Positions 21,366 to 33,785 of a stretch of 64,000 nt of DNA are shown one piece after another (position 1 is the stretch's first letter; each line of letters begins with the position of its first letter). Source of the stretch: Nyssa sinensis (taxonomy: Eukaryota > Streptophyta > Magnoliopsida > Cornales > Nyssaceae). The position numbers were made by a program, and so were the translations under genes. The notes below the pieces were generated by a model. That model was not told the origin of the DNA. It worked only from the letters and a program-made list of their open reading frames with translations, and did no database searches. The stretch is taken from positions 51,975,847-52,039,846 of the forward strand of contig CM018048.1 of assembly GCA_008638375.1 (NCBI GenBank), given 5' to 3'.

Positions 21366-21898
21366 AGGGATGTGTTCAACGTGCCAGTAGAATTTTCCTA
21401 AGACACTAGTATTAATATCTTACCAGCTTATGTAATTTCCACCCCCTAGCACACTAGTCGAATATTCTTTCGACCAATTCAATAACATGGACTTCTTTGA
21501 CATCTCCCTTGTGGATGGGTTCAACGTGCTGGTAGAATTTAATGTCGTCTCAAGTGGGTGCAACAATGGCACCCGTACCCATTGCATTAAATGCCGCTGA
21601 TATCAACCAGCACTACTTCGATGAGTTGAGAGCTCCTGACGGGTGCAACAATGCGTGTAAGGTTTTCCAGACCAATCAATACTGTTGCAATTCCGGACCC
21701 AATAATTGTAATTCTAGAAATTACTTCACATTTTCAAAAATAGGTGTTTAGATGCTTATAGTCACTCTTACATGATCAAAATAACATATTTACATGTCCT
21801 AGAGGAACCAACTATATGGTTGTGTTTTGCCCTAGAACTTCTACTTCTACTTCTACCACTACCAATTTGAAAATTACCTATAATCTGGTACGTAGATA
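21366..21898 (+). pseudogene. Thaumatin-like copy 3, truncated and scrambled relic
   Basis: The main part (about 21444-21898) aligns with the 3' three-fifths of copy 5: [15 protein letters not shown], an APDGCNNAC block, YCCNSGPNNC and a C-terminal LVR. It has a two-base loss near 21592 (AAATGCCGCTG, against AAATGCACCGCTG in copy 5) and further frame damage near 21740. The first half of the gene is missing. In its place are a stray copy of the DGFNVPVEF coding segment (21366-21393) and a short inverted piece resembling the promoter of the 17906 gene (21420-21443). The 3' flank to about 22190 is duplicated at 26413-26725. Confidence 0.85.
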
Positions 21899-23387
21899 GT
21901 TATGTCATTTTTCAAAAAATATTTTTGATTAGATCTGGTATAACACGTCTTTTTAATGAAATATATTATATATATATATGACAGAATATATAATAATATT
22001 ATTATGTGGTGTACCAAATCTACCGAAGAATATCTCATTTTTCACATGCTTTAAGTGATTTTTCATTTCAAGTAATAAAAGAACTTGGGTGATGATGAAA
22101 GCTGATTTTACTCCATGTTATAAGTCCTAGTGATAGGGCGAAGTTGTCGGATGAGCAATTTAGGATTTATTTTAATTATTTTATATTTTTATCATATTTC
22201 ATATTTTAATTTTATCATATGTCATATTTTAATAAATAATTAACTTTCTACTACATTATTATTTTGTTTTGTTTGAAGTTGAATATATTTACAGATCTTG
22301 AATTTGTGAATAAATAAGGTGAAATTAATAGAGAGATTAAAAATATCACAAACATTAATTATTTGTACATGAAACTCTTATATATTATGTAATCTCTTGT
22401 TTTATTTACATACAATATAAAAGGTCAATCCTCTTAGAAAATTATGCTAATGTAATTAATCCCCTAACTATTTATTTCATTTGACTTATTTTACAATCAT
22501 TGCTTTAAATTTTTGTCATGTCTGTTCAATATTACTTTTTGAATTATCAATAAATTATATTATCTAAATAGGTTGACTTTTATTCAAGTAAATTTTATTG
22601 CATTATTCATTCTATTTGATTTATTAATATATGTTACAATGTTTTTAAAATTTAAACTGTATTTTTGTTTGTTGGCACAAAAAAAAAATTATTAATCCAT
22701 AGTTATTGTTGTGTTTTTTTTTTCCTTTCATAATTTTATATTGAATTTCTTTTTTCGACATAAGAGGTGTCCTAAGTGTTTGACTTAGACTAATCCTACC
22801 GAAAAGTACACGAAACTACTCCATGACCCGTACACTAACAAATCAGGGAGAGCACAAGATTCAAATATTTATGTAAAATTAGAATTTTTTTTTATTGATT
22901 TGATATCTTATAAATAATTTAGACTGTATGAAATTTTGAGTTAAAATAATAATAATAATTCTTTTTATATTATATCTTTTAGTTGGGTAGTCACCTGAAT
23001 AAAAGATCGCCTAGACAATAAATTATGGAAGTTGCCACGATCGCTCCAAAATTAAAGTATTTTTATGTTTTTGGTTTCCTTTGGAATGAGAAATAGATAT
23101 AAATTATTGAAACTTTTAGTATATAATTAAAATAGGAAAAATGATATCCATTTATTAAAAAATGTGTGAATAAAATTTAAAAATTGAAATTAATAATCAG
23201 ACTCGGGTTGAACCCGATACTAATAAATTTTAATTCGAGTCAGTATTAGGTTGGGTTATTCGGGTTAGAAATCGGGTTCGAATTGACTGTTTTAGAACTT
23301 GAGTTGAACTTAAACATGACTTAGCCCAAATCTAAACCTGACCTACTCGAATTGCACTTAATAATGAGACCGAAACTTTGCTGGTTA
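21899..23387. other. Intergenic, no gene seen
   Basis: The first 300 bp are the duplicated 3' flank of the pseudogene and the rest is AT-rich spacer. Positions 23190-23370 are rich in GGTT/AACC words (CGGGTTGAACCCGA), like the end of a degraded element. No ORF or RNA gene is supported. Confidence 0.55.
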
Positions 23388-23627
23388 GAGCATCTCCAGT
23401 GGTGACTTAAATTTTTACTCAGATTTAAGTCAGAATTTGAGTAAAAATTGAATTTGAATCTCATACTCTTCAATAGTCACTTAAATTTGTGTTTATGAAT
23501 AATTTTATACTGATTTATATTTAGATTTGAGTAAAACTCAATGTAAGTCTAGGTTTGAATAATCACTAAAAAATTTTTTTGTAAATCTTGATTCAAATTT
23601 AAATTTGAGTCACTACTAAAGATGCTC
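23388..23627. mobile_element. Tourist/PIF-Harbinger-like MITE
   Basis: The 240-bp element has inverted ends GAGCATCTCCAGTGGTGACT and GAGCATCTTTAGTAGTGACT (the latter read from the right end). TTA is duplicated on both sides (23385-23387 and 23628-23630), the target site typical of PIF/Harbinger elements. The interior is AT-rich and non-coding. It lies about 310 bp upstream of the copy-4 pseudogene. Confidence 0.8.
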
Positions 23628-23938
23628 TTAGTGCTCAAATTGGGCAGCCCATATCATTCTTTTCCTCTATTCTCCCGCAGACACACTCTGTGTGTGCTTC
23701 ATCCATTCATATTTTATGGAAAATCAAGGCCATTTATTTTCTGATTTGTCTAAAAGTCAAGCCTAACAATTGCACCATCTAGCTAGCAAAATTAAAGTTG
23801 TCATAATGAATCCTGTACACCTAGTCCAGGGCCACCCTCCATCTATAAATGTTACCTGATCTATTACATCTCTAAAACAACACAACCACAACCCATATAT
23901 ATACAGACTGTATCTCTCTCACTCCAAGTAGCAAAAAC

Positions 23939-24616
23939 ATGAGCTTCTCAAATCTCTCCTCATTTCCTTTTTTCTGCTCACCACTCTCTTCTTCACTTTC
24001 ACCCAAGCAGCCACTTTCAATGTCAAAAACAATTGCCCCTTCACGGTTCGGGCAGCCGCTGTGCCCGTTGGTGGGCGACAGCTGACCCGAGGCCAAACGT
24101 GGACCATTATTGCCCCAGCAGGCACGGCAGGTGCCGGTATCTGGGCCCGAACCAATTGCAAATTTGATGGAGCAGGTCGAGGCAAGTGTGGGACCGGTGA
24201 CTGCAATGGTCTCCTCCAATGCGAAGCCTATGGCACACCCCCTAACACACTAACCGAATATACCCTAAACCAATTCAATAATCTGGATATCTTCGATATA
24301 GCCCATGTAGATAGGTACAACGTGCCAATGGAATTTAGACCGGTCTCGTGTGGGTGCACGCGGGGCATCAGATGTCCCGTCTATATGAATACGAAGTGCT
24401 CCAATGAATTAAGGGCATCATGCGGGTGTAACAATTCTTACACTGTGTTTAAAATCGATGCATATTGTTGCAAAGTTCAGAAAGTGTGGTCCAACAAATT
24501 ACTCAAAGGTTTTTAAGGATAGATGTCGAGATGCTAATAGCTATCTTAAAGATGATCAAACTAGTACATTTACGTGCCCCAGTGGAACAGACTATGAGGT
24601 TATATATTGTCCTTAA
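23939..24616 (+). pseudogene. Thaumatin-like copy 4, two frameshifts
   Basis: The ATG at 23939 opens a signal peptide like copy 1 (MSF), but one base is missing around 23948-23952, so the ATG is out of frame with the body. The body frame (from about 23960) reads [29 protein letters not shown], and so on to 24480. An extra base there (TGCAAAGTTCAGAAAGTG) shifts the frame again, and the short reading ends at 24516. The remainder to TATTGTCCTTAA is still recognisable. Conserved residues are also lost: E to G in CETGDC, W to R in TVWAAA, and P-G-G-C and N-P-C altered to S-C-G-C and N-S-Y. Confidence 0.9.
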
Positions 24617-25498
24617 AATTTGAATCACTATTCCTTCAGTAGCTAAAATGCTATATCCAATAAGAGATTTGATATCCAATTATTAGGATTCAAAGCGATA
24701 GACTAAATTTTAACACATATAGATCGAAGTCTGTAACATGCTACTGTTGTATTGAAATATACACACCAAAAAAAAAATGAACCTTTTTTTTTTTTTCCCA
24801 GAGAAATTTAGAATGATCTAGTCCATTAACTTAACAAATGATATCCTACATATTACTTTTTTGTCTCCTAAATATAAAATGTTACAGGATATAATTGGAT
24901 CTATGCAAAAACTTCTCTTTTTTTCTATCCTTATAGAATGTAGTTGTCATTCTTTGCCGAGTCAAGAGTTTTTTTGGATGATATGGTGATGAGCAAGGGT
25001 GGAAGTGTGTGTTAGCTTTGGGAGGCTACCCAAAAATTTTAGAAAAAAGAATTATATGTATTTTTTGAGAAAAATAATAAATTTTGCATAAGAAAAAGAA
25101 TTGCCCATCTAATACCAGGGAAGAATTAATGGAGATGGTGACGAGCAAGGTGGAAGGTTTTAGAAAGTGACTAAATTTTGACCTATTTTTTTTATTTTTA
25201 AATAAATATTAATTAAAATCTTAAATTTTTTATATAAAATAAAAAAAACTTTATTTAACTTAAATTTAAAAATAAAAAAATTCTTTAAAAAAAGTTTTAA
25301 AAAATTAGTCAAAATTAAAAGAATATAAGAAAGGCAGTTTTGTTATTTAAAAAAAAAAAATTGACTAGAGAAAGAGTTTGTAATTTTTCAAGTAAAATAG
25401 AAAGGTTAATGTATTTTTAAAAACCTTAAGAGATGTTAGTGTACATAATTGTCAAAAATATTAGAAAAGATCAGTGTTATCTATTTATTTATTTTTGT
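24617..25498. other. Spacer with degraded foldback element
   Basis: No gene. About 25140-25470 carries family-1 foldback sequence in degraded form: ACTAAATTTTGACC on the left, and TTGACTAGAGAAAG and GATCAGTGTTATCT on the right. The rest is AT-rich spacer. Confidence 0.55.
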
Positions 25499-25825
25499 AC
25501 CAAAAATGTAATATAAGTTATGCAGTAAAATAACTTAATTGTAAAAAATCATAAATTTCAATAAACTTATACAGTAATAAATAAATTAAAATAAACAAAA
25601 GCTAGCACCTAGTTGCTTACTTTACAGAGAGTGAAATTCCAATACAGATGGGGCCAGGCCTAGGCAGCCCATGTGCTTAGTGTAGCTCCTTGTGTTGACT
25701 TGCTCTAAGTTGTCTTCAAGTCAAGCCAAAACGTTCTATCATCTTCTGCACATTTCCAACAAAGTTAGCCACGTAATGACTTCTATACATCAATCCAGGG
25801 TCATCCAAACTCCAAACATTTTCAA
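25499..25825 (+). promoter_or_regulatory. Duplicated promoter joined to a truncated thaumatin-like gene
   Basis: This is a second copy of the promoter block at 8369-8710 plus 9735-9785, without the palindrome and the 1-kb element. The W-box core TTGACT is retained near 25697. At about 25826 it joins directly to mid-gene coding sequence at a shared AACC. Confidence 0.7.
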
Positions 25826-26416
25826 CCTTGGTTCATCACTGTCCCTCCAGGCTCAACAGGATCTCGTATTTGGGCGCGAACAAATTGCATCTTTGATGAG
25901 GCGGGGCGGGGCAAGTGCGAGACCGGTGACTGCGATGGACTCCTCGAATGCAAAGGCTATGGTTCACCCCCTAACACACTAATCGAATATGCCTTCAACC
26001 AATTCAATAACATGGACTTCTTTGACATCTCCCTTGTGGATGGGTTCAACGTGCCAGTAGAATTTAATGCCGTCTCAAGTGGGTGCAACAACGGCACCCG
26101 TACCCGTAGCATCAAATGCACCGCTGATATCAACCAACAGTGCCCCGTTGAGTTGAGAGCTCCTGGCGGCTGCAACAACGCGTGTACGGTTTTTCAGACC
26201 GATGAATACTGTTGCATTTCCGGACCCAGCAATTGTAATTCTACAAATTACTCGAGATTTTTCAAAAATAGGTGTCCAGATGCTTATAGTTACTCTTACG
26301 ATGATCAAAATAGCATATTTACATACCCAGGAGGAACTAACTATATGGTTGTGTTTTGCCCTAGAACTTCTACTTCTACCAATTTGAAAACTACCTATTA
26401 TCTGGTATGTACATAG
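25826..26416 (+). pseudogene. Thaumatin-like copy 5, 5'-deleted chimera
   Basis: Coding sequence begins abruptly at [10 protein letters not shown], equal to about residue 56 of the 17906 gene, and stays open to 26416. The CETGDC signature, [24 protein letters not shown] and a tail ending TYYLVCT are all present. Lost are the start codon, the signal peptide, the first disulphide cysteine and WAAA. FTCPGG has become FTYPGG, removing another cysteine. The first in-frame methionine is at 26012. Upstream ATGs at 25692 and after are out of frame. It is closest to copy 2 in coding sequence but to copy 1 in promoter. Confidence 0.88.
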
Positions 26417-26875
26417 TTATGTCATTTTTCAGAAAATATTTTTGATTGAATCTAGTATAACACGTCTTTTTAGTGGTATATTATATATATATATATGATA
26501 GAATATTAATGAAATGATATATTACTATGTGGTGTACCAAATCACTAAATCTACCAAAGAATATCTCATTTTTCACATGCTTTAAGGGATTTTTCATTTC
26601 AAGTAAAAAAAGAACTTGGGTGATGATGAAAGCTGATTTTACTCCATATTATAAGTCCTAGTGATAGGGCGATGTTGTTGGATGAGCAATTTAGGATTTA
26701 TTTTAATTATTTTATATTTTTAAAATTTTAAGATTATTTTTTTAATAATTTTATTAGTAGTTGTTATTTTGATATTTTTAAGTTATTTATAAAAATATAA
26801 ATACAGATTTTATGGATTCTCACAAAAAATGGCAATAGAGAAGTATATTGCATTATTAACTCATAACTATTATTA

Positions 26876-26920
<45 letters not shown>

Positions 26921-29517
26921 CTTTTGCTCTTAAAACTTTTATAACAAACTTTGTATTAAATTTGATTTTTCAAACACAAATATATATTTCTTCAAATGCA
27001 CTATTAAAAAGAGAATTTGAAAAATTAACTCCAAACACCTATTAATCCTATGTCTTGTTTGACGCAATATTTAATTTTCACATGATTCGTAGTATGAGTA
27101 CATATTACAACTTAACAATGCCATGCCTCTCAATCCTTAATTCGTATTAACTTAAAATCTAATGTTGTTCCCCTTCCTTAATAGTTGTCCAAAATTTATT
27201 TTTATCAAATTTATTGTTTTTCCCATGTCCATTTTATTTGTCAAATTTCAAGCTAAATGAGAATTTCCCAAGTAATAGTTAACTCTAACAAAATTAATTA
27301 GTTCTTTTTTTTTTTTTTCTCTTTTCATCTCACCAAATGCTTGATTAAAATGAACATAACATGAGACTAAGTGGACATTTACAGGAGCATCTTTAAATTT
27401 ACAAAATTGTTATGTATTTTTATACATTTTGAAAAGTAAAATCAATACAAGCAATTTTAAAAGCTTTAACAAAATGACTAAACACATTTTTCAGAGCAGC
27501 TTGAACAAATACAAATACAAACACAAACACAAACACAAAAGCAATGGTACAACAAATCACTCAAATAAGCCCTAATTTTAACAAAATGTCTTTTCCCACA
27601 AAAATGTCAATAGTGAATCATACAGAAACAAGATCATTCCTAGGCCATGTTTGATACGCAAGATATGAATGACAATTTTATACAATAAAATAGGAAATGA
27701 AATTGAATAAAGATTACTCATCTTAGTCAAAAAAATGTTTGGAATGACTTTTTTTGAAGTGCTTATTTCATGGAATATATATTCTCAATCATTCCAAATA
27801 GGAATAAAAAAATAAAAAAATTAAAATAAATATTCTTGAAATATTCATTCCACCGTATCAAACATAACGTTATAGTAATAATAAATTTTACATTAAGTCC
27901 ATTTCTAAATTATTGTGATTTTGATTCTTTTTTGTAATTTTTTAAATTTATAATCAAAATTTAACGTGAAATTGTTTTGGCTTTTCATAAATCAAATTAT
28001 TGTGGTGATGTATGATGTTATTTATTTGCTGTGAAATTAGGACCGACTCTAAACAATTTGAGACCTACATGAAGTTTTTTTGAAATATTAATATAATTTT
28101 TTATTTTATTATATATATTATATTTACTTTTGTTATATAAAACTTATTTGTTTTCAAGAAGAGATAAATATATATTAAATGAAATTCTAATAAAATAGTT
28201 TTTACATAATTTTTTTTTTATCTAAATAGATAGTAATAAAAGATTAGATTAAAATATCACTAAAATTTTATTAATAAAATTAAGTTTTTTCTTATGAAAT
28301 TTTTATGGAATCATTTAATAGTGTTCGATTTTTATTAAACTTAGACTTAATTCTAATTTGATTATATTATAAATTTATAAAATCTGAGTTTTCTGTAGAG
28401 TTAGACTTTTATTAATCTTAAATTTTTAATTTGATTATATTATATTATATAAAATTGGAGATCTTATTTTCAAATAGGACCTAAAGCGATTGATTTATTA
28501 ATTTTATAATTCAATCGCTCTCGTGTGAAACAATATTTTGAAAATGCAGGAAGGTAAGTTTCACTATCAATATTCAATGTTGCTGTTCATAACTTCATAT
28601 TGGTCTTTGAGTCCTTTTCTTTTCTTCTTTTTTCTTAATGAAATGGTTCCAATCAAGTGTTCCCAATTGAACAATGGTCTCTTTGGTGTATTAATTATTT
28701 GATTAAGATACATATTCTAAGAGTAAATTGTCGTTCCAAATTTTAAACTAAGTATTATTTTTTTATTTTTTTTACTTCAAACTCTGAAAGTACCATCAAA
28801 TGGTAAGAGAGTATCTAATAAGACTAAATTCATCCTGCCAAATTTTGAATCAAGTATTGCCTTTTTTTTTTTTTTTTTTTAACTTCAAAGTCTGGGAACA
28901 CCGTCAAATGGCTGCATAATTAGTGCTTTCACAATAATCTTGACATGGCCCTGCAAATGTCAGTCCACATTTCATTTATATCTTTTAGAATTTCACCAAA
29001 TATCATTACCAAATATATGAAGAAAACCCAATGAATGCCCTCATGTAATAAAGCAATCAATTATGCCTTACGATGGCCGCAAGTCTCCATTTCGATATGT
29101 GTGTGCAGATGTGTGGAGATATCGCGAGGGATATCGTCAAGTGGATTTCCGGGGTGAAGTGGTAGGGCAAAATTGATAGCAATTTAGAAGTATCGCGAGA
29201 GGTTCTTGGAGATAATGAGACAAGATTTGAGATATTCCATAAGATTTTAAGTACAAAAAATCAAAGTGGTGCCACATTTTAGAGAGTTAGATAACATATC
29301 TCATATTTGAAAAGGGTGTTATTAGAATTATTTCATCTCATTGAAAAAAATATAACATCACGTCATAAAAAATAAAAATAAAAAATACAACGCTGTAATA
29401 TAAAGATACGAAGACGTTGAATGATCAAGTTAAAAAAAATCATTTTTTTTCATTGTTCAATTTTTTTTGATATATTTTAAATTTTTTAATATATTTTTTG
29501 TATTGGACTATTATATA

Positions 29518-29548
<31 letters not shown>

Positions 29549-30760
29549 GTGTGCATGCATGTAATCATTGATTTGGATGATTCTTAGTAATAAGGACTAT
29601 AAATTTTTTTGAGTCACTTCGAAAGTGAAAAACTATATATTTTGAATAATATTTGTACAATTACATTCTAAAATATTATGGTTGTAGTTATTAGATTTTA
29701 CAATTGATTTGTAAATAAAATATTAATTTTAGATACCTCGTATGCATATATTTGAAAAAAATAATAATTTTTATAAAAATAATTTTTGAAGACCGAACTT
29801 TATATCCAGTAGGCACCCAAACATAGAAATGGTATGTAAAAATATATTCAGATTTTTTATCTAAGTCAGTTTCAAACACTAGATTGAAATATTCATTATC
29901 TCATGTAATTTTATTTCTTATCCAATCCAATTATATTCTATTAAATCCTATCTTTTTATCCAATCGTCCTAATAAGACTTAAGGATAATTAGCAGTAGTT
30001 AATTCCCTTTTTACTATGTTAATTGAGGGTTATTTATAGCAGTTAGTTACGTGTCAATTATTAGGCTCAATGTGAGTGCATTATCCTGAGTTATGAGACT
30101 ATTCCACAATGACTATGCCATAGCCCCACATTAGATTTCAGAAGCCTCCCATTACTTGTCATCAAGTCTTTGGAGAACCGCAAGACTGAATGGTGAAAGA
30201 ACAAGTTTGACAAGGTACTCGAGAATTCCGTGAGGAGAGTTGTGATATATTAGCCAGCCGATAGCATGATTCCACCAAGTTTGCCGAGTAATGTGCCATA
30301 AATGATGGAGATTGGAACGGTGCAATGGAGAGTCACCCTCCATGACAGGCAAGTCAGAGAGTGCATAGCCAAACCAGGCCTCTAATTGAATCAAATTTGA
30401 GTTGAATCAAAGGTGATATGAATTTTATTTGTTAAAAAAATTATTGAATCGAATTTTTTAACGAATTTATAAATTCTCAATTCAAATCTGAATTTATTAA
30501 CAATCGGATTGGATTTAATCCGTTCAAATCCTAAAATAATACTAATATATATTATGCATATTAAATATTAAATTATAATATAAATATTAATATATTATGT
30601 AATAATATATAAAATTCAAAATATATAAACTCAACTCAATTTAACTTAAGAAAGTTAAATAAAATTTAATATTTAACATATTATAAAATTTTAAATATAT
30701 ATATTTTTTAATTAAATTCACAATTGGCCAAAAGTCAAATTAAAATTAAATTTTATTGAA
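26417..30760. other. Gene-poor spacer
   Basis: The 3' flank shared with copy 3 runs to about 26725. (AG)n is at 26878-26918. A small inverted-repeat element with ends near GGCCATGTTTGATACG lies at 27643-27869. Direct repeats of a GTCGTTCCAAATTTT/CAAATTTTGAATCAAGTATT type lie at 28728-28910. (AT/GT)n is at 29512-29550. A minus-strand frame at 30152-30394 is described in the findings. No other gene is supported. Confidence 0.55.
27643..27869. mobile_element. Small MITE-like inverted-repeat element
   Basis: The ends GGCCATGTTTGATACG and CGTATCAAACATAACG are inverted with three mismatches. The interior repeats related words in opposite orientation (GGAATGA / TCATTCC). Size is 227 bp. The ends resemble common plant MITE termini; the target duplication is unclear. 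Confidence 0.5.
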
Positions 30761-30764
30761 AAAC

Positions 30765-31540
30765 TCGTTATGTATTAAAATTTTGTTAAGAACTAAAATT
30801 CAACTTAGTTTTACATTAATCCAGACAAATCAACACAAGTTAAATTATATTTCTAAAATATAAGAATATTTAAAATAAAAAACTAAATTAATTTTGTGAA
30901 TTTCATAATAAATTAGGAAATATATTAATTTTAATTAATTCACATAAGATTTAAAGAATTTTTTCTAATTTGGTTAAAATAAAAGGTTGAAGTCAATAAA
31001 TTTAGTCTAATTTCCATTGCCATTACAAAAAAAAATACTAAATTTATTAAAATACCACTTATTAAGTCATGCTCTAAATGAAAAGGGTAAAAGAGAAAAT
31101 GAAATTTATTAAATACTTGTTTAACACAATATTTGAAAACGTAAGATTTATTTATGTTATTGACTATTTATAGGACTTATTCCTCCTAATTAAGTAAGAT
31201 TTAATTACTGGTAATTTTCCCATTAAAAAACCTGTCTTTCATCAACCGAAGTTATCCATCTAGAATGTCATCCCAGTTTTTTGTTTTTTTAGGGGCGTGT
31301 ACAACAAGTTAGGCTTTGGATGAAAATTGAAAAGTCAGGAGTTTTGATTTTTCCAGGAAAATTACATTCTAGCAGTCCAAACAGTTGCGTCCAAAAGGAA
31401 AACACAACACAAACCTAAACTGAAACAGCGGAAATCGGAATGGTCATTACAGATATTTAATTTGAAGAAAGGACTTTAGTGAAGGTCTTGTCCCACTACC
31501 ATATAAACAAACATACACACACACACACATATATATACAC

Positions 31541-31575
<35 letters not shown>

Positions 31576-31640
31576 TATATACATACATACACACACACAA
31601 TACTTAAATGGAGGACTGCACATTGTAATTTGTATTATAT
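30765..31640. repeat. Third copy of the thaumatin-cluster spacer block
   Basis: The order of words (AAAATTTTGTTAAGAACTAA, TTTCATAATAAA, GGTAATTTTCCCA, GTTATCCATCTAGAATGTCA, GTCTTGTCCCACTACCAT) follows 14735-14861 plus 15918-16700. A microsatellite sits at the same place (AC/AT at 31503-31600; AT at 16617-16660). In the other copies this block precedes a thaumatin-like gene; here none follows for 2.8 kb. Confidence 0.65.
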
Positions 31641-31786
31641 TTTCCTCAATAAAGTTAATTATTTCTCATTATCTCTTCTTCTTCTTCTTTTTGGTTTAAT
31701 AGATGAAAAACTACTGCTTCAAGAAAAAAAAAACATGAAAAACTATCCTAAATTTCCAAGCGATGGTATTTAAAGGTTAGAAAAAA

Positions 31787-32285
31787 AAAAAATTACACTA
31801 ATTTCTCTTAAAGTTTTAAATAATTAAAGTTTTTGAAATTATACTGACTTTTCATACTTTATTTGAGAATATACAGATAATCCCTCAAGTTAGTTTTTTT
31901 CTTCAAAATAATAAAAATGTCTCTTTTATTTATTTATTTTTATATTTTTTCAATTTTGACCTAATTTTTTCTAACTTTTTAAAAAGTTTTTCTATTATTT
32001 TATTTAAAAATAAATTTAAGGTAAATAATTTATTTTTATTTTATATAAAAATAAATTTAAGGTTTTTATCAATATTTATTTAAAAAATGAAAAACAAATA
32101 GTCAAAATTCAGAAAAAATGAAAAAAAAATTGAAAATGATAGTTTTATTATTTTAAAGAAAAAAAATTGACTAAAAGAGATATTTGCGTATTGTCAGATA
32201 AACTAGTAAATATAATTTTAAAAATTTTAAAAAAAATTAGTATAATTATCAAAAATTTTAAAAGATGTCAGTACAATTTACTTAA
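31787..32285. mobile_element. Foldback element, family 1, copy
   Basis: The left arm ATTACACTAATTTCTCTTAA...TGAAATTATACTGAC and the inverted right arm AGATGTCAGTACAATTTACT match the 14862 copy in order and spacing. It is diverged and non-coding. Confidence 0.6.
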
Positions 32286-33244
32286 AAAAAAAAAAAAAAA
32301 AAACAACACAGGTTATGAATAAATACATACATGCACAGGAATGTAACATCTCTTTGAGAGTTTGAGGTGTTTGGTTCGGACTGGCGTCTGGAGTCTGGAC
32401 CCCGGGGAGAAGACGTGTTTGGCTTAAATTTTAGTTTCTTTAGTTATGTGTCTAAGTTTTCTAATGGGTCCAAAATAAGTCTCCATTTCCAGTTTCTCCA
32501 ATTATAAACGAATGAGAATTGTCTTGATTCACACACACACACACACACATATACATATATATATATATATCATAATACAAGGCTGAGAAGTGCAGTTTTT
32601 CTTTCTTTCCTTGGGGGGAAGTCAGTCATGTCTCAGAGTCCCAGTCAATCTAGAAACAAGGAAAATTGATATATCTCCCATTGTCTCTTCCTACCCATTG
32701 AGATGGTTCTAGGACTTTTTTTTCCTTTTTTTTTTTTTCCTTTTTCTATTGAGATTCTTTTTATATTTTTAAAATTTTTCTTTGGAAAAAATAAGAATTG
32801 AACTTTTGGAATCCCTTTTTTATATTTATTCATTTTTCTTTGGTATCAACAAAAAGAATTCACCTTAGAAGATATTAGGTACTTTAATTGATAAAATGTC
32901 TAGGTTATTGTTGTAGAAATTTAAGATCAAATCATACCTTTATTCGAGTTGGGAATTTGTGAGTTTAGAGAAGGGTTATCCCATTGTGTAGCCCAACTAT
33001 TGGACTAAAAATAAATAAATAAATAAAAAAGAATTGAACCTTGGACTCTCTCCATCCCTCCATTTGAGTTTCCATAACAAAACCACTTAAACATGTATTG
33101 CAAAAAAGATGAGCACTTGACTTTTTTTTTCCCTATCAATTTCTACATTCGTGCTTAAACTAAAAGGTGCCAAACAAGGAGTGGTATTTTATATTTAGTT
33201 ATCTAAGTATGAAGACATAATATATGAATAGCCGGTAACATTTT
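32286..33244. other. Intergenic, no gene seen
   Basis: AT-rich spacer with A/T runs and an (AC)n(AT)n microsatellite at 32530-32570. No supported feature. Confidence 0.5.
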
Positions 33245-33785
33245 ATTTTTTTGGGAAAGTACTAAAAATTTGTAAAATAAATTTGTCAATTTGAAAAATT
33301 TATGATACGTTTTTTCTATCTAATAGATCTAAAAAAGTTCAATTGTCAACTTTCATATTAATGTCGTTAAAAAATATTACTAATTTTATTAAAATAACTT
33401 TCAAGATATATTTTAGAAAAAAAGTACTAAAAATATATATATATATATATATATATAAACTTCTTCAATCCAAAAAAAATTCATAATATTTTATAAATTG
33501 TGAATTTATTTTTTAAGCTTTCGAGATCAATGAAAAATGTTATTTGTTTTTTGAACTGAGGGATTTATTTTATCAACTATTTAGTATTTTTAAAAATGTA
33601 TCTTTAAGGTTATTTTAGTCTAATTAGTAATATTTTTAACGGTGTTAAGATGAAATTTAACAATTGTACTTTTTTGTATTAGAAGTTTCCTTTTTTTTAT
33701 CTTTAAGATAGAAAAAATGTATCATATCATGAATTTTTTAGATTGAAATTTTTATTTTAGGAGTTTTTTAGCATTTTTTTTCTTT
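33245..33785. mobile_element. Foldback element, family 2, copy 2
   Basis: This is the same inverted-repeat architecture as 11750-12300: AATTGTCAACTTTCAT on the left, ATGAAATTTAACAATTGT on the right, and outer AAAGTACTAAAAA / TTTTTTAGCATTTTTT. An (AT)n has expanded inside the left arm at about 33435-33457. Confidence 0.65.
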
